Assembly: GCF_001428435.1 (NCBI RefSeq)
Contig: NZ_LMSO01000012.1
Coordinates: 79,968 to 143,967, forward strand
Direction of reading: 5' to 3'
DNA: 64,000 nt
DNA from: Arthrobacter sp. Soil782
Lineage (GTDB): Bacteria; Actinomycetota; Actinomycetes; Actinomycetales; Micrococcaceae
A program made the translations under genes and the position numbers. Position 1 is the first letter of the stretch. Every line of letters starts with the position of its first letter. Under the pieces are notes generated by a model. It was not told where the DNA came from. It was given only the letters and a program-made list of their open reading frames with translations, and did not search any database. This document shows positions 36,901 through 44,316 of this stretch, piece by piece.

Positions 36901-37170
36901 ATGCTTGCAGTCCAGCCCCACCGGGCAGGAGCACACGCTGTCCCGAAGGTGGAAGCGGCCATCACCCTTCTGCGCCAGATACAGTTGCGTGCGGTACGGC
37001 GCAGGCGAGCTTCCCATGACGCGCGCGTGGACGGTCTTGGAGTCCGGTTCGAAGGTCAGCCCCTGCACCAGGGAATCCTTGGCATACCCCTGCCCACGCT
37101 GGAACGCGGCGCCACCCACCATGCGGATGATGTCAGCGACATCGATCATGGGATACGGGGTTTCGGGCAT
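33922..37170 (-). CDS. SNF2-family helicase with SWIM zinc finger
   Basis: This 1082-residue ATP-dependent DNA translocase has an N-terminal SWIM zinc finger at about residues 75-95 (CSCPVGLDCKH), a bacterial SNF2-associated region, then the helicase core. Motif I is DDMGLGKTLQTLALL (about 645), the DEAQ box is LILDEAQFVKNH, and motif VI is QAVDRTHRIGQTKNVMVYRM. SWIM-SNF2 proteins are widespread in bacteria and sometimes associate with defence or repair, but no such partners are adjacent. The ATG at 37170 is divergent from the DUF488 gene, 38 bases apart. Confidence 0.93.
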   Translation of the reverse strand: MPETPYPMIDVADIIRMVGGAAFQRGQGYAKDSLVQGLTFEPDSKTVHARVMGSSPAPYRTQLYLAQKGDGRFHLRDSVCSCPVGLDCKHVAAVALRSNMENLRANQELTAPSLPARPAGWQESLSGLLSSHQHDDGALAADQPTVLGLQFELRPTTVSKWEKRRAYRGFKLGVRPVIRNAKGNWVKNNLAWGNISYQTYGLKLDPDQHRWFAQFPALHRGTGVTYFGNNDSWLYLDDFSNPLLWQLLQEAQRLGIAFVGSKKSVTVHLASEAVLLLDATTTDNAIQLCPAINIDGENHPPESAHVIADHGVYTASENGTITLAPTTRKLTDHNRELLERTKPVRIPESEKQEFLSGFYPRLIQSIDVVSSDGSVIFPEILPPVLVLTAAFGEDELQLSWDWAYQSGDTESRKPLKSKDDDGGYRDAATETATLAAARDALGGRMVKDRVFTGMEVVDFTETALPRLERLDAVRVDILGSKPTFEELTDTPQLLITTVDTEDHDWFDLGVLVTVQGRKIPFDHIFTALAKGSNRIKLVDNSYLSLNQPIFDQLRELIDEARMLNEWETGLRISRYQAGLWAEFEDLAEETEQAQSWRAAVNGLLELTEVAQTPLPDGLHATLRPYQVDGFNWLAFLWSHGLGGVLADDMGLGKTLQTLALLVHAKDQGEKRPFLVVAPTSVVPNWIAEAQRFAPGLAVRGIGDTQAKSGTPVSEQVEGADVVITSYALFRLDNDAYGKQEWAGLILDEAQFVKNHAAKVHRCAKELPAPFKLAITGTPMENNLMELWAMFNITAPGLFPSSRAFTEEYRTPIEKQGSTERLQRLRRRIRPLMMRRTKEAVASDLPPKQEQVLAVELHPRHRKIYQTHLQRERQKLLGLIEDLDRNRMIVFRSLTLLRMLSLDASLVEPEYEGVPSAKLDVLFEQLEDVLAEGHRALVFSQFTSYLKLAAARLEAQGVEFAYLDGSTRKRGDVIDSFKNGTAPVFLISLKAGGFGLNLTEADYCFLLDPWWNPASEAQAVDRTHRIGQTKNVMVYRMVSTDTIEEKVMKLKEQKAKLFSSVMDDDAVFSSALTADDIRELLAG

Positions 37171-37208
37171 GAATTTATGCTCTCATGTGGCCCTGACAGA
37201 CTGGTGCC

Positions 37209-37736
37209 ATGCGGCTACTTACGGTGGGGCACGGAACAGCGGACCGGGAACAGTTCGGGGCGCTGCTTCAGGGAGCCCAGGTGCAGACCCTGGCGGATGT
37301 GCGTCGCTTTCCCGGCAGCCGCCGGAACCTCGACACGCGGAAGGAAGCGCTCGAGGAGTGGTTGCCATCCGATGGAATCGATTACCGGTGGTTTGAGGAT
37401 CTGGGCGGGCGCCGACGCAATGCTGCGGGCGAGCCGGAAACTGACACGTGGTGGCGGGTGGCGCAGTTCCGCGCCTATGCCGCCTACACCCGCACGGACG
37501 AATTCGCGGCCGCGCTGGCGGAGCTGCGGGAGGTCGCTGCACAGGCCTCCACCGCGATCATGTGCAGCGAGAGTGTCTGGTGGCGTTGCCATCGGCGCAT
37601 TGTTGCGGACGTGCTGGTGCTGCTGCATGGCTTCGAGGTGCATCACCTCATGCCTGGTGGCCGGTTGACGCTGCATGAACCGTCCGCAGGCGCCCGAGTT
37701 TCTGACAGTGCCGTGTACTGGGATGTGCAGGACTAG
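37209..37736 (+). CDS. DUF488 family protein
   Basis: This 175-residue protein has the DUF488 opening TVGHGTADREQFGALL, then LADVRRFPGSRRNLDT and the conserved cysteine region IMCSESVWWRCHRRIVAD. Members are putative nucleic-acid-related enzymes with a catalytic-looking Cys-His pair; no reaction is proven. It starts at ATG 37209 and shares a short promoter region with the helicase gene. Its 3' end overlaps the convergent MarR gene by four bases. Confidence 0.85.
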   Translation: MRLLTVGHGTADREQFGALLQGAQVQTLADVRRFPGSRRNLDTRKEALEEWLPSDGIDYRWFEDLGGRRRNAAGEPETDTWWRVAQFRAYAAYTRTDEFAAALAELREVAAQASTAIMCSESVWWRCHRRIVADVLVLLHGFEVHHLMPGGRLTLHEPSAGARVSDSAVYWDVQD

Positions 37737-38221
37737 TCGACCAGCCCGGCACCGAACTTCCTCAGCAGGTCTGCAAGTGCGTGGCGCTCGCTGGCGGAGA
37801 GGCCCGCGAGCAGTTCGTCCTCAGCAGCCAGGTGGGTAGGGAGGGTTGCATCGACCAGGTCCTTCCCCTGTTGCGTCAGCGTTACTTCGGTTCCGCGCCC
37901 GTCAATGCTGCTTTTGGCGCGGGTAATCAGTCCGCGATCTTCCAGCCGGTTCAGGCGCTGTGCGACGGCGCTTGAGGTGATCATGGCGCTCGCAGCGAGG
38001 TCTTTCGGGCTAAGTGTGTAGGGGGATCCGTTCCTCCGCAGGGTGGCGAGCACGTCAAAAGACCCGGCATCCAGCCCGTGCCGCGAGAAGTTCTCCTCAA
38101 GCCGGCGTTCCGCCTGTTGCGCCACCCGGGAGAGCCGGCCCAGTACGTGCATGGGGGAGACATCGAGCTCGGGCCGCTCGCGATGCCACTGCTGCACAAT
38201 CCCGTCCACGTGGTCAGTCAT
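37733..38221 (-). CDS. MarR-family repressor of the EamA exporter
   Basis: This 162-residue winged-helix regulator has the MarR core: DVLATLRRNGSPYTLSPKDL, SSAVAQRLNRLEDRGLITRA (recognition helix) and the wing DGRGTEVTLTQQGKDLVD. It is transcribed divergently from an EamA transporter. Two palindromes, GCTAAG-N2-CTTAGC, lie in the 46-base gap and overlap the transporter promoter and start codon, so it very likely represses both genes until a ligand binds. The ATG is at 38221. Confidence 0.9.
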   Translation of the reverse strand: MTDHVDGIVQQWHRERPELDVSPMHVLGRLSRVAQQAERRLEENFSRHGLDAGSFDVLATLRRNGSPYTLSPKDLAASAMITSSAVAQRLNRLEDRGLITRAKSSIDGRGTEVTLTQQGKDLVDATLPTHLAAEDELLAGLSASERHALADLLRKFGAGLVD

Positions 38222-38231
38222 GGATCCACTC

Positions 38232-38277
38232 TAGACAGTTTGCTAAGCACTTAGCTACTATTGCTAAGTGCTTAGCA
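38232..38277 (+). promoter_or_regulatory. EamA promoter overlapped by two MarR operators
   Basis: The -35 is TAGACA (38232-38237), the spacer is 18 bases, and the -10 is TACTAT (38256-38261), six bases before the GTG at 38268, so the transcript is probably leaderless. Palindromes GCTAAGCACTTAGC (38242-38255) and GCTAAGTGCTTAGC (38263-38276) are 21 bases apart, two helical turns. One fills the promoter spacer; the other covers the start codon. Confidence 0.75.
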
Positions 38278-39194
38278 AAACGAGTTGGGCCCTGTTGATA
38301 ACCGCCCTTGCGCCGATGGTGTGGGGCAGCACCTATCTGGTGACCGTGGCCTTGCTGCCGCCAGGGCTTCCGCTGACTGCCGCGGTGCTTCGCGCACTCC
38401 CTGCCGGTCTCCTGCTTCTGCTGGTGGTGCGGCGGTTACCACGCGGCTCATGGTGGTGGAAGGCGCTTGTGCTTGGCGGCCTCAATATCGGGGTCTTCTT
38501 TGCGTTGCTCTTCGTTGCGGCGTACCGGTTGCCCGGGGGAGTGGCGGCGACCGTAGGCGCTGTTCAGCCGCTCATCGTGGCCGGACTGGCAACGTGGGTC
38601 CTCAAGGACCGGTTGTCGCTCAAAGTGGTGCTGGCGGGGATTACCGGTGCTGCCGGCGTCGCGCTTCTGGTTCTGTCACCGCAGGCGCGCCTCGATACGG
38701 TGGGCGTGCTCGCCGCACTGGGCGGGGCGGTGTCCATGGCTGCCGGCGTCGTGCTTGCCAAGAAGTGGGGCAAGGCAGAGAAGCCGCTCACCATGACGGC
38801 CTGGCAGCTGGTGGCCGGCGGGCTCCTGCTGGTCCCGCTGATGCTCATCGTCGAGGGGCAGCCGCCGGCGCTTACGGTGACCAACCTCGGCGGGTACCTG
38901 TACCTCTCGATCCTTGGAACAGCTGTGGCCTACGTGCTGTGGTTCCGCGGTATTCAGCGGCTGCCGGTTACTGCTCCTTCATTCCTCGGTTTGCTCAGCC
39001 CCGTGGTCGCCGCGCTCCTTGGGTGGCTCGTGATGGGCGAGCAACTGTCCCTTTTGCAGGGAGTTGGCGGGTTGCTGGTTCTGGGTTCCATCCTGGCGGT
39101 CAATGTGCGCAGGCGCTCCGGCAGGCAGCCGGCGGTTGCGCTGCCTGCCGTAGACCGGTTGCCTGAAATCTGCATCCCGACGCCGCTGCGTTAG
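38268..39194 (+). CDS. EamA/DMT-family transporter
   Basis: This 308-residue inner-membrane exporter has ten predicted helices in two EamA repeats. Repeat 1 contains PMVWGSTYLVT and repeat 2 contains LGTAVAYVLWFRGIQRLPV followed by FLGLLSPVVAALLGWLVMGE, the signature end of the family. It probably exports an amino acid, drug or metabolite. The GTG start at 38268 sits inside the second MarR operator and has no ribosome site, consistent with leaderless translation. The next usable start would be ATG 38316, which would remove the first helix. Confidence 0.87.
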   Translation: MLSKTSWALLITALAPMVWGSTYLVTVALLPPGLPLTAAVLRALPAGLLLLLVVRRLPRGSWWWKALVLGGLNIGVFFALLFVAAYRLPGGVAATVGAVQPLIVAGLATWVLKDRLSLKVVLAGITGAAGVALLVLSPQARLDTVGVLAALGGAVSMAAGVVLAKKWGKAEKPLTMTAWQLVAGGLLLVPLMLIVEGQPPALTVTNLGGYLYLSILGTAVAYVLWFRGIQRLPVTAPSFLGLLSPVVAALLGWLVMGEQLSLLQGVGGLLVLGSILAVNVRRRSGRQPAVALPAVDRLPEICIPTPLR

Positions 39195-39231
39195 ATTTGT
39201 TGGACCGCACCCGTTTGACCAGGAGACATCC

Positions 39232-39690
39232 ATGAGCCCTCGTACCCTCTTCCGTAGCGTTGCCGTCGCGGAGGCGATCACGTGGGCACTGCTTCTGGCG
39301 GGCATGTATCTGAAGTACGTTACTGAAACCACTGAGATCCTGGTCTCGGTGGGTGGGGCACTGCACGGTTTCATCTTCCTCACGTACCTGGTGAGCACAA
39401 CCTTTGTCTGGGTCAACCAGCGGTGGAGCACGGGCACCGGGGCGCTGGGCCTTTTGGCCGGTGTCATCCCGTTCGCCACGGTTCTTTTTGACTGGCAGCT
39501 TGAGCGCCGGGGAAAGCTCGACGGCGGATGGCGCCTTGCGGCCGGAAAGGACCAGCCGTCCGGTGCGGTTGAGAACCTTCAGGCGTGGGTGCTGCGCAAC
39601 CCGCTCACGGCCGCACTGGTGGGAATCATCGGTGTCAGCGTGGTCTTTGCGGCCCTGTTGATCGCCGGTCCGCCCGTACCTGTGGGCTGA
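39232..39690 (+). CDS. DUF3817 membrane protein
   Basis: This 152-residue protein has the DUF3817 pattern: RSVAVAEAITWALLLAGMYL, GALHGFIFLTYLVSTTFV and a late helix LVGIIGVSVVFAALLIAG. Four helices are predicted. The family is common in actinobacteria and its function is unknown. The ATG at 39232 follows CAGGAGACATCC. It lies 37 bases after the EamA stop and may be read through from it. Confidence 0.85.
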   Translation: MSPRTLFRSVAVAEAITWALLLAGMYLKYVTETTEILVSVGGALHGFIFLTYLVSTTFVWVNQRWSTGTGALGLLAGVIPFATVLFDWQLERRGKLDGGWRLAAGKDQPSGAVENLQAWVLRNPLTAALVGIIGVSVVFAALLIAGPPVPVG

Positions 39691-39750
39691 CTAGGTCTTT
39701 TTTGGGGTGACCGGCCGTGCATCCTTCGAGGCTGACCGAGTCTTACCTGG

Positions 39751-41085
39751 TCATGCGCCGGTAGCGCATCTTTGGAGGAGTTCCTGCTGATCCACCGGGT
39801 CGAGCCCGCTGCCGGACAGGGCACGCGCGATGCGCTGTCGCTGTTGGCCGAAAATCTCACCATGCCGGCCTGAGGCGTTGAGTTCTGTCTCATCCATCAG
39901 GTCAACCAGGCGGCGCGCTACGCGTGGGTCATCCATGCCGTAGGTGCAGATCTGCGACACGACCAGTTCAAGCAGCATGGACAAGGTTCGCCTGCGGATG
40001 GTGACCCTCACGTGGCCCTCGCTGTCAGTCATCATCCGGTGTCCCGAGTCTTCCCTGGCCAGCGAGGACAGGCCTGCCGAGAGATGCCCCAAAGCGTGCA
40101 CGCACGTCGTAGGGTCATTGACGCTGGGGGAGATGGCTCGGACCGCGACGTCGAGGATCTGCTGCACCGGAAAGCCGATGTCCTGAACCGAGTTGCGTTC
40201 AAATCCGATGGTGGCGCAGTTCTCGACCGCCTGCCTGAGTTGTTGTGCTCGGTCCTCGGTCCAGTCGCCGCCGCCCCGTTGTGTTGCATATCCGTAGGGC
40301 ACGCCCTCGACAAGGAAGTCTCCCGGCGGACGCTGGAGGACGATGACCACGTCGAACTGCCTGGCCACCTTGAGCAGCGCCTCCTCATTGACCTGCACGA
40401 GGAAGCCCGATGACCCGGCGGGTAGATCTAGCGCTCCAGCAGGGGCCTCCAGCTCAATGTGCGGTGTCGCAGATCCGCCCGTGACGCTGCCCATTGTCGA
40501 CGATAGATCATCGTGGACGTCCGCCAACATTCGTTCCACCCGCAATTGGCGCGAGAGGTGACCAAGGAACAGAACCAGTCCAATGACGGTGGTCAGCGAC
40601 AAAAGGAAGGACAGCGTGACGGCAATCTCCGGAACAAAGCCGGTGGATTCCTCGTCGTTATCCCGGATTGTCCGCAGCACAGTCAGGGAATAAGCGAAGG
40701 TCGCCAGGAAAAGCGCGAGAGTGTTGTGGACAAACCTGTCGCTGGTGAAGGTGCGCAGCAGGCGCGGCGAATACTGGCTGCTGGCAAGTTGCAGCGTGAC
40801 GACCGTCAACGAGAAGGTCAGGGACGTCACGGTGATGGTTGATGCCGCTATTGCTTCCATGAGCGATCGCGCGGCCGCCGCGCCGCCGCCGAAGAGAAGT
40901 GCTGACAGTGCGGGCGGCATGTCGTCGTCGAGCTGGTGGTCAAGCCAGGTGACATACTGAGCGAGCACCACTGAGACGATGACCGCGGTGAGCGGGACCG
41001 GCCACAGCTGGGTTCGGATGTAGTCGCGAACCATGCGCGGAGTCAGGTTCGTTGCACTGTGCCAGACTGACCTGCTGCGTTCCAT
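39751..41085 (-). CDS. DUF2254 membrane protein
   Basis: This 444-residue protein has the DUF2254 layout: four N-terminal helices (PLTAVIVSVVLAQYVTWL, ALLFGGGAAAARSLMEAIAA, then ALFLATFAYSLTVL and LSFLLSLTTVIGLVLFLGHL) and a large soluble C-terminal half. The motif SLTFSLTVVTLQLASSQYSP followed by PRLLRTF is diagnostic, as is AISPSVNDPTTCVHAL. Function unknown. The ATG is at 41085. It is convergent with the DUF3817 gene. Confidence 0.88.
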   Translation of the reverse strand: MERSRSVWHSATNLTPRMVRDYIRTQLWPVPLTAVIVSVVLAQYVTWLDHQLDDDMPPALSALLFGGGAAAARSLMEAIAASTITVTSLTFSLTVVTLQLASSQYSPRLLRTFTSDRFVHNTLALFLATFAYSLTVLRTIRDNDEESTGFVPEIAVTLSFLLSLTTVIGLVLFLGHLSRQLRVERMLADVHDDLSSTMGSVTGGSATPHIELEAPAGALDLPAGSSGFLVQVNEEALLKVARQFDVVIVLQRPPGDFLVEGVPYGYATQRGGGDWTEDRAQQLRQAVENCATIGFERNSVQDIGFPVQQILDVAVRAISPSVNDPTTCVHALGHLSAGLSSLAREDSGHRMMTDSEGHVRVTIRRRTLSMLLELVVSQICTYGMDDPRVARRLVDLMDETELNASGRHGEIFGQQRQRIARALSGSGLDPVDQQELLQRCATGA

Positions 41086-41134
41086 TCGAGAACAGTAGCA
41101 ATGCGGAACGGGTCGCTGATATCTGAGCGAGAAC

Positions 41135-41467
41135 TTGCGTGAAAAAAGAAAGCCTGCTTATTATTCTCTGGTGCTTCAATCTTCAACGAGTCCCCTATCC
41201 TCAGCGCGAGACCATGATCGGCCCGGCATTGCCGAGGAACTGAGGGAATCGGCCCGCCGGATCCGGGATCTGGAACGGGTGCGGGTCCAGCTCGCGAGGA
41301 CGCTGTTGGACGTTCAGCGGGCGGGCGAGACCTCCCGGGATCCTGACCATGTGCAGCGGTTGATCTCTGCCGCGGTGCGCGATCTTGAGGAGCTGGACGC
41401 CCGATTGTTCGAAGCGCGTACACTGCACTCTACGACCGAGAGCTGCGAAACACTCCTCGCGAGCTGA
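41135..41467 (+). CDS. Hypothetical protein, helical
   Basis: This open frame of 110 residues begins at GTG 41135 and is divergent from the DUF2254 gene. The part from about residue 32 is strongly helical and charged (RDLERVRVQLARTLLDVQRA, RLISAAVRDLEELDARLFEA), suggesting a coiled coil; the first 30 residues look less gene-like. No ribosome site is obvious. I do not recognise a family. It may be real with a later start (GTG 41171 is in frame). Confidence 0.5.
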   Translation: MREKRKPAYYSLVLQSSTSPLSSARDHDRPGIAEELRESARRIRDLERVRVQLARTLLDVQRAGETSRDPDHVQRLISAAVRDLEELDARLFEARTLHSTTESCETLLAS

Positions 41468-41566
41468 CGCCTTGCCTCGTAGCTGCCGCGTACCCTCGTG
41501 CGCGTGCGCTCGGCCCGCGGAGGAATCGTTCATTCTGCGCCTGTACCTGGCCTGCGGAGCAATCGC

Positions 41567-42082
41567 CTAGCCTGCGGTCAGGTCATGTCCGGCGAGCTCC
41601 TCGGCGAACTTTTCCTGCGGCAAGTCACGGGAGTCCGTGTGTTCGTCCTGGCCTTGCCCAACGAGGCGGGGGAAACCGCCCAGGTCCCGGATGTGGGCAA
41701 TCAGTTCTGCCCGTAGGACGGCGTCTGAGCCCATCGACGACTGAGCTTCCTCGTCCTCCATTGCCTGGGCACGCTGTAGCACAGCCTTGCCCTCTGCGCT
41801 GAGGCTGACGATGAAGACACGGCGATCATCGTCGCTTCTGGTGCGTTGGATCAGGCCGCGTGTTTCCAGCCTTTCGAGCAGTTTGCCGGTGGTCTGTGCC
41901 TGAACGCGAAGTTCCCGGGCCAGTTCCACCTGCGTGATGGCGCTGGTTCTGCCGAGAACGCGCAGTGTCAGCAGTCCCGCGTGGGTGGTTCCCAGTTGAC
42001 GGAGTCGCTCATTTTCCTGATTGGCGCTGAGCCGGGCAGCCGTGTTGAGAAGTCGGTTTGTTGGCCACTGCGCGATATCCAT
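41567..42082 (-). CDS. MarR-family transcriptional regulator
   Basis: This 171-residue winged-helix regulator contains HAGLLTLRVLGRTSAITQVE, the recognition helix region QAQTTGKLLERLETRGLIQR and the wing SDDDRRVFIVSLSAEGKAVL. The start ATG at 42082 is preferred over 42112 because GGAAGAG lies ten bases upstream. It is followed on the same strand by no obvious target. It lies downstream of the next MarR gene (42147-42644), with 64 bases between them, so both may share a transcript. Confidence 0.85.
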   Translation of the reverse strand: MDIAQWPTNRLLNTAARLSANQENERLRQLGTTHAGLLTLRVLGRTSAITQVELARELRVQAQTTGKLLERLETRGLIQRTRSDDDRRVFIVSLSAEGKAVLQRAQAMEDEEAQSSMGSDAVLRAELIAHIRDLGGFPRLVGQGQDEHTDSRDLPQEKFAEELAGHDLTAG

Positions 42083-42146
42083 GATGTGTTGTCTCTTCCG
42101 GTCGCCGTGCAACGAATCCTTGTGGTTGGTTGAGCTTCTGTTGGTG

Positions 42147-42644
42147 TCAGGGGTGATGGGGCGTGTCCTCTTGTCCCACAGCCCAGGTCATGCGTTCCAG
42201 GAACCGCGTGACATGCAGCGCCTCCTCGGTGCTCAGTGATTCAGCAACTTCGAGCATCCGTGTGTGCATCCCGCCGAGAGTTTCACGTACTTCTGTGTCA
42301 GCACTGCCGGTTGGGATGATCTCGACGGAACGCCGGTCGGTGGGGTGTGGTCGGCGGATCAGGTGTCCGCTCGCAACAAGACGGTCAACGAGTCCGGTAG
42401 TGGACGCCGTCGAAATCTTCAGCATGCGCGAGAGGTCCTTGGGGCTGATGCAATGCCCGGCCTTGTGGGCTCGCATGGCATACCTGATAGCCAGCAGGTC
42501 TGTTTCATTCATCTTCATGGAATCACGGGTTCGACGGCGCATCTCGGCTTCTGCGGCACGGTATGCGCGGAGCGCGTTGAGCACATCCACGCTGCCAGGG
42601 TTGTCCTGGTCGGCGTACCAATAGCCTGCGCCGTCGGGGTTCAT
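42147..42644 (-). CDS. MarR-family transcriptional regulator
   Basis: This 165-residue regulator has a MarR HTH (ISPKDLSRMLKISTASTTGL, VDRLVASGHLIRRPHPTDRR) with a wing RRSVEIIPTG. GTG and ATG codons run up to 42665, but ATG 42644 has GGAGACCGCT upstream with six-base spacing. A palindrome, GCTAGG-CCA-CCTAGC, lies 40 bases before the start, a likely autoregulatory operator. It is divergent from the small hypothetical gene at 42842. Confidence 0.86.
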   Translation of the reverse strand: MNPDGAGYWYADQDNPGSVDVLNALRAYRAAEAEMRRRTRDSMKMNETDLLAIRYAMRAHKAGHCISPKDLSRMLKISTASTTGLVDRLVASGHLIRRPHPTDRRSVEIIPTGSADTEVRETLGGMHTRMLEVAESLSTEEALHVTRFLERMTWAVGQEDTPHHP

Positions 42645-42683
42645 AGCGGTCTCCATATGAATCATTTTATCGCTCAGCTATAT

Positions 42684-42698
42684 GCTAGGCCACCTAGC
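42684..42698. promoter_or_regulatory. Palindrome GCTAGG-N3-CCTAGC upstream of a MarR gene
   Basis: A perfect inverted repeat with 6-bp arms and a 3-base centre lies 40 bases upstream of the MarR start at 42644. MarR regulators often bind such sites to control their own genes. Confidence 0.55.
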
Positions 42699-42793
42699 GA
42701 ATCTAAAGGCCGAGGAAGGTTTTTACGCCACCTCAAGAACGACTCATCTTTTGTTCTGTTTCTGGTGATGGACAGTCAAGCTAAGGTCATATA

Positions 42794-42812
42794 TAACTAG
42801 TCAGGCTAGTTA
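42794..42812. promoter_or_regulatory. Palindrome TAACTAG-N5-CTAGTTA
   Basis: A perfect inverted repeat with 7-bp arms and a 5-base centre lies 30 bases before the ATG of the small gene at 42842. It shares the CTAG core with the palindrome at 42684, so the same MarR protein may bind both and control the small gene. A TATATAAC stretch just before it could be its -10. Confidence 0.5.
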
Positions 42813-42841
42813 CTATTCCACCTATTGATAGAGAGCGGCAG

Positions 42842-43192
42842 ATGATCACCATCGCTCACGAGTTGCCCGGGGAGATTGTCTCGGGTTCTGCTGGTAACGC
42901 CTTGGATTTGGGCGACCAGCTGTGGATGTCCGAAATCGATGTGGCGTTCGACGACAGCGCCTCAGGTACCGAACGGGTCATTGCCGCCGCCGGGGCTGTC
43001 GAGTCGCTCGAGTGGAAACTGGATCGTGCTCGAGCCGGTCTTGCCGAGGCGATCGAGCGGGCCGCGTCCGAGGGATGTCCGGTAGACGCAATTGCCGTGG
43101 CTGCGGGAATGACGCAAGAAGACATCACCTCTCTGCTCTGGGCGCCCTGTAGTCCAGTAATGCTCTCCTCCAGGAATCATCAGAACGCGTAG
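42842..43192 (+). CDS. Hypothetical small protein, possible MarR target
   Basis: This 116-residue protein has a central region AAGAVESLEWKLDRARAGLA (helical) followed by AIERAASEGCPVDAIAVAAG and MTQEDITSLL, which looks like a small helix-turn-helix similar to sigma-factor or transposase-type DNA-binding helices. The ATG at 42842 follows GAGAGCGGCAG. Its last 13 bases overlap the convergent radical-SAM gene. I do not recognise a family. The palindrome upstream suggests control by the adjacent MarR. Confidence 0.6.
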   Translation: MITIAHELPGEIVSGSAGNALDLGDQLWMSEIDVAFDDSASGTERVIAAAGAVESLEWKLDRARAGLAEAIERAASEGCPVDAIAVAAGMTQEDITSLLWAPCSPVMLSSRNHQNA

Positions 43193-44244
43193 CGAACCCG
43201 GCAGTACGGTGCTATCTCCTCGATGAGCTCGGTTAGCTGCCGCACGTACCGCCCCTTTGTGCCGGAGCGATAGCGGACGTTGGTAAAGCCGTTGGAAGAG
43301 ACCTTCGACTCCTGCAGGTCTGGCCGCCACAGCACACTCTCCGCCTGCGGATGCCATCCGAGGTTCACCTCGTGCAGGCGCTCGTTGTGGGTGAGGAAGA
43401 TGACTTCCGCTGCGAGCTGGGCCTTTGCCGCAGGAGTGAGTGTCGCATCGAGCTGGCGGAGGAGGTCCGCCCAGTCGCGGAGCCAGGTGTCCGTGATAAT
43501 CACGGGGGAGAAGTTCACGTGGACCTCGTACCCGGCGTCAACGAAATCGTTGATCGCGGCCATCCGCTCTGCCACGGGTGAGGTGCGAACGTCGATCGAC
43601 TTGGCGAGGTCCGCGGGCATGAGGGAAAAGCGGATCCGGGTGCGGCCGCCGTGGTCCCAGCTCAGCATTGCCGGATTAACGTACTTGGTGGCGAACGAGA
43701 GTTTGGCGGTGGGCAGGTCGCGGAAGAGCTCGACCAGATCCTCGACGTTGTCGCTGATCAGGGCGTCCACCGAGCAGTCGCTGTTTTCCCCGATGTCGTA
43801 GACCCACAGCTCGGGATCACACTGGTTGGGTTCGAGCTTCATGCCCTGACGCGTGGCGTGCCGTTCAAGCGCGCCGGCGATCTGCTCGATGTTGGCGAAC
43901 ACCGTCACCGGGTTGCTGTACCCCTTGTGGCGGGGAACGTAGCAGTATGCGCACGCCATGGCGCAACCGTTGGCTGTGGAGGGAGCGATGAAGTCTGCGG
44001 ATCTGCCGTTCGGCTTGACGGTGAGCGACTTCTTGACGCCGAGGACCAGCGCCTCGGTCTTGATCCGTGACCAGCGCGGGACGTTTGTTTCATCGCCGTG
44101 GACTTCCGGGATGTTCCAGTGGTTGTCCACCAGCACGACGTCGGCTTCCGGCCACCGCTCCACAATCTCCTTTCCGCGAGGCAACTTGAGAGCGGCAGGC
44201 TGCGCATAGATGCGCTTGATCTGCAGCAGCCGGTTGAATTCCAT
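43180..44244 (-). CDS. Spore-photoproduct-lyase-like radical SAM protein
   Basis: This 354-residue protein carries the radical SAM cluster motif C-x3-C-x2-C in NGCAMACAYCYVPRHKGYSN, with the neighbouring CYVPRHKGYSNPVTVF stretch typical of spore-photoproduct-lyase family proteins. Further family motifs are SFATKYVNPAML, RIRFSLMPADLAKSIDVRTS and LNERLHEV-like THNERLHEVNLGWHP. In spore formers the enzyme reverses UV-made thymine adducts; this organism is unlikely to sporulate, so another DNA- or nucleotide-repair role is likely (inference). The ATG at 44244 follows GGAAGGATGGACGC. Confidence 0.85.
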   Translation of the reverse strand: MEFNRLLQIKRIYAQPAALKLPRGKEIVERWPEADVVLVDNHWNIPEVHGDETNVPRWSRIKTEALVLGVKKSLTVKPNGRSADFIAPSTANGCAMACAYCYVPRHKGYSNPVTVFANIEQIAGALERHATRQGMKLEPNQCDPELWVYDIGENSDCSVDALISDNVEDLVELFRDLPTAKLSFATKYVNPAMLSWDHGGRTRIRFSLMPADLAKSIDVRTSPVAERMAAINDFVDAGYEVHVNFSPVIITDTWLRDWADLLRQLDATLTPAAKAQLAAEVIFLTHNERLHEVNLGWHPQAESVLWRPDLQESKVSSNGFTNVRYRSGTKGRYVRQLTELIEEIAPYCRVRYAF

Positions 44245-44268
44245 GCGTCCATCCTTCCGTCTCGCGCG

Positions 44269-44300
44269 GGACGCCGCAGGCGGTTAAGCCCACGGCGTCC
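44269..44300 (-). terminator. Hairpin after the SDR remnant
   Basis: GGACGCCG (44269-44276) pairs with CGGCGTCC (44293-44300), 16 bases downstream of the SDR-remnant stop. The loop is 16 bases and there is no T run; it is a weak terminator candidate. Confidence 0.4.
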
Positions 44301-44316
44301 ATCTCAATGGGGTGAG

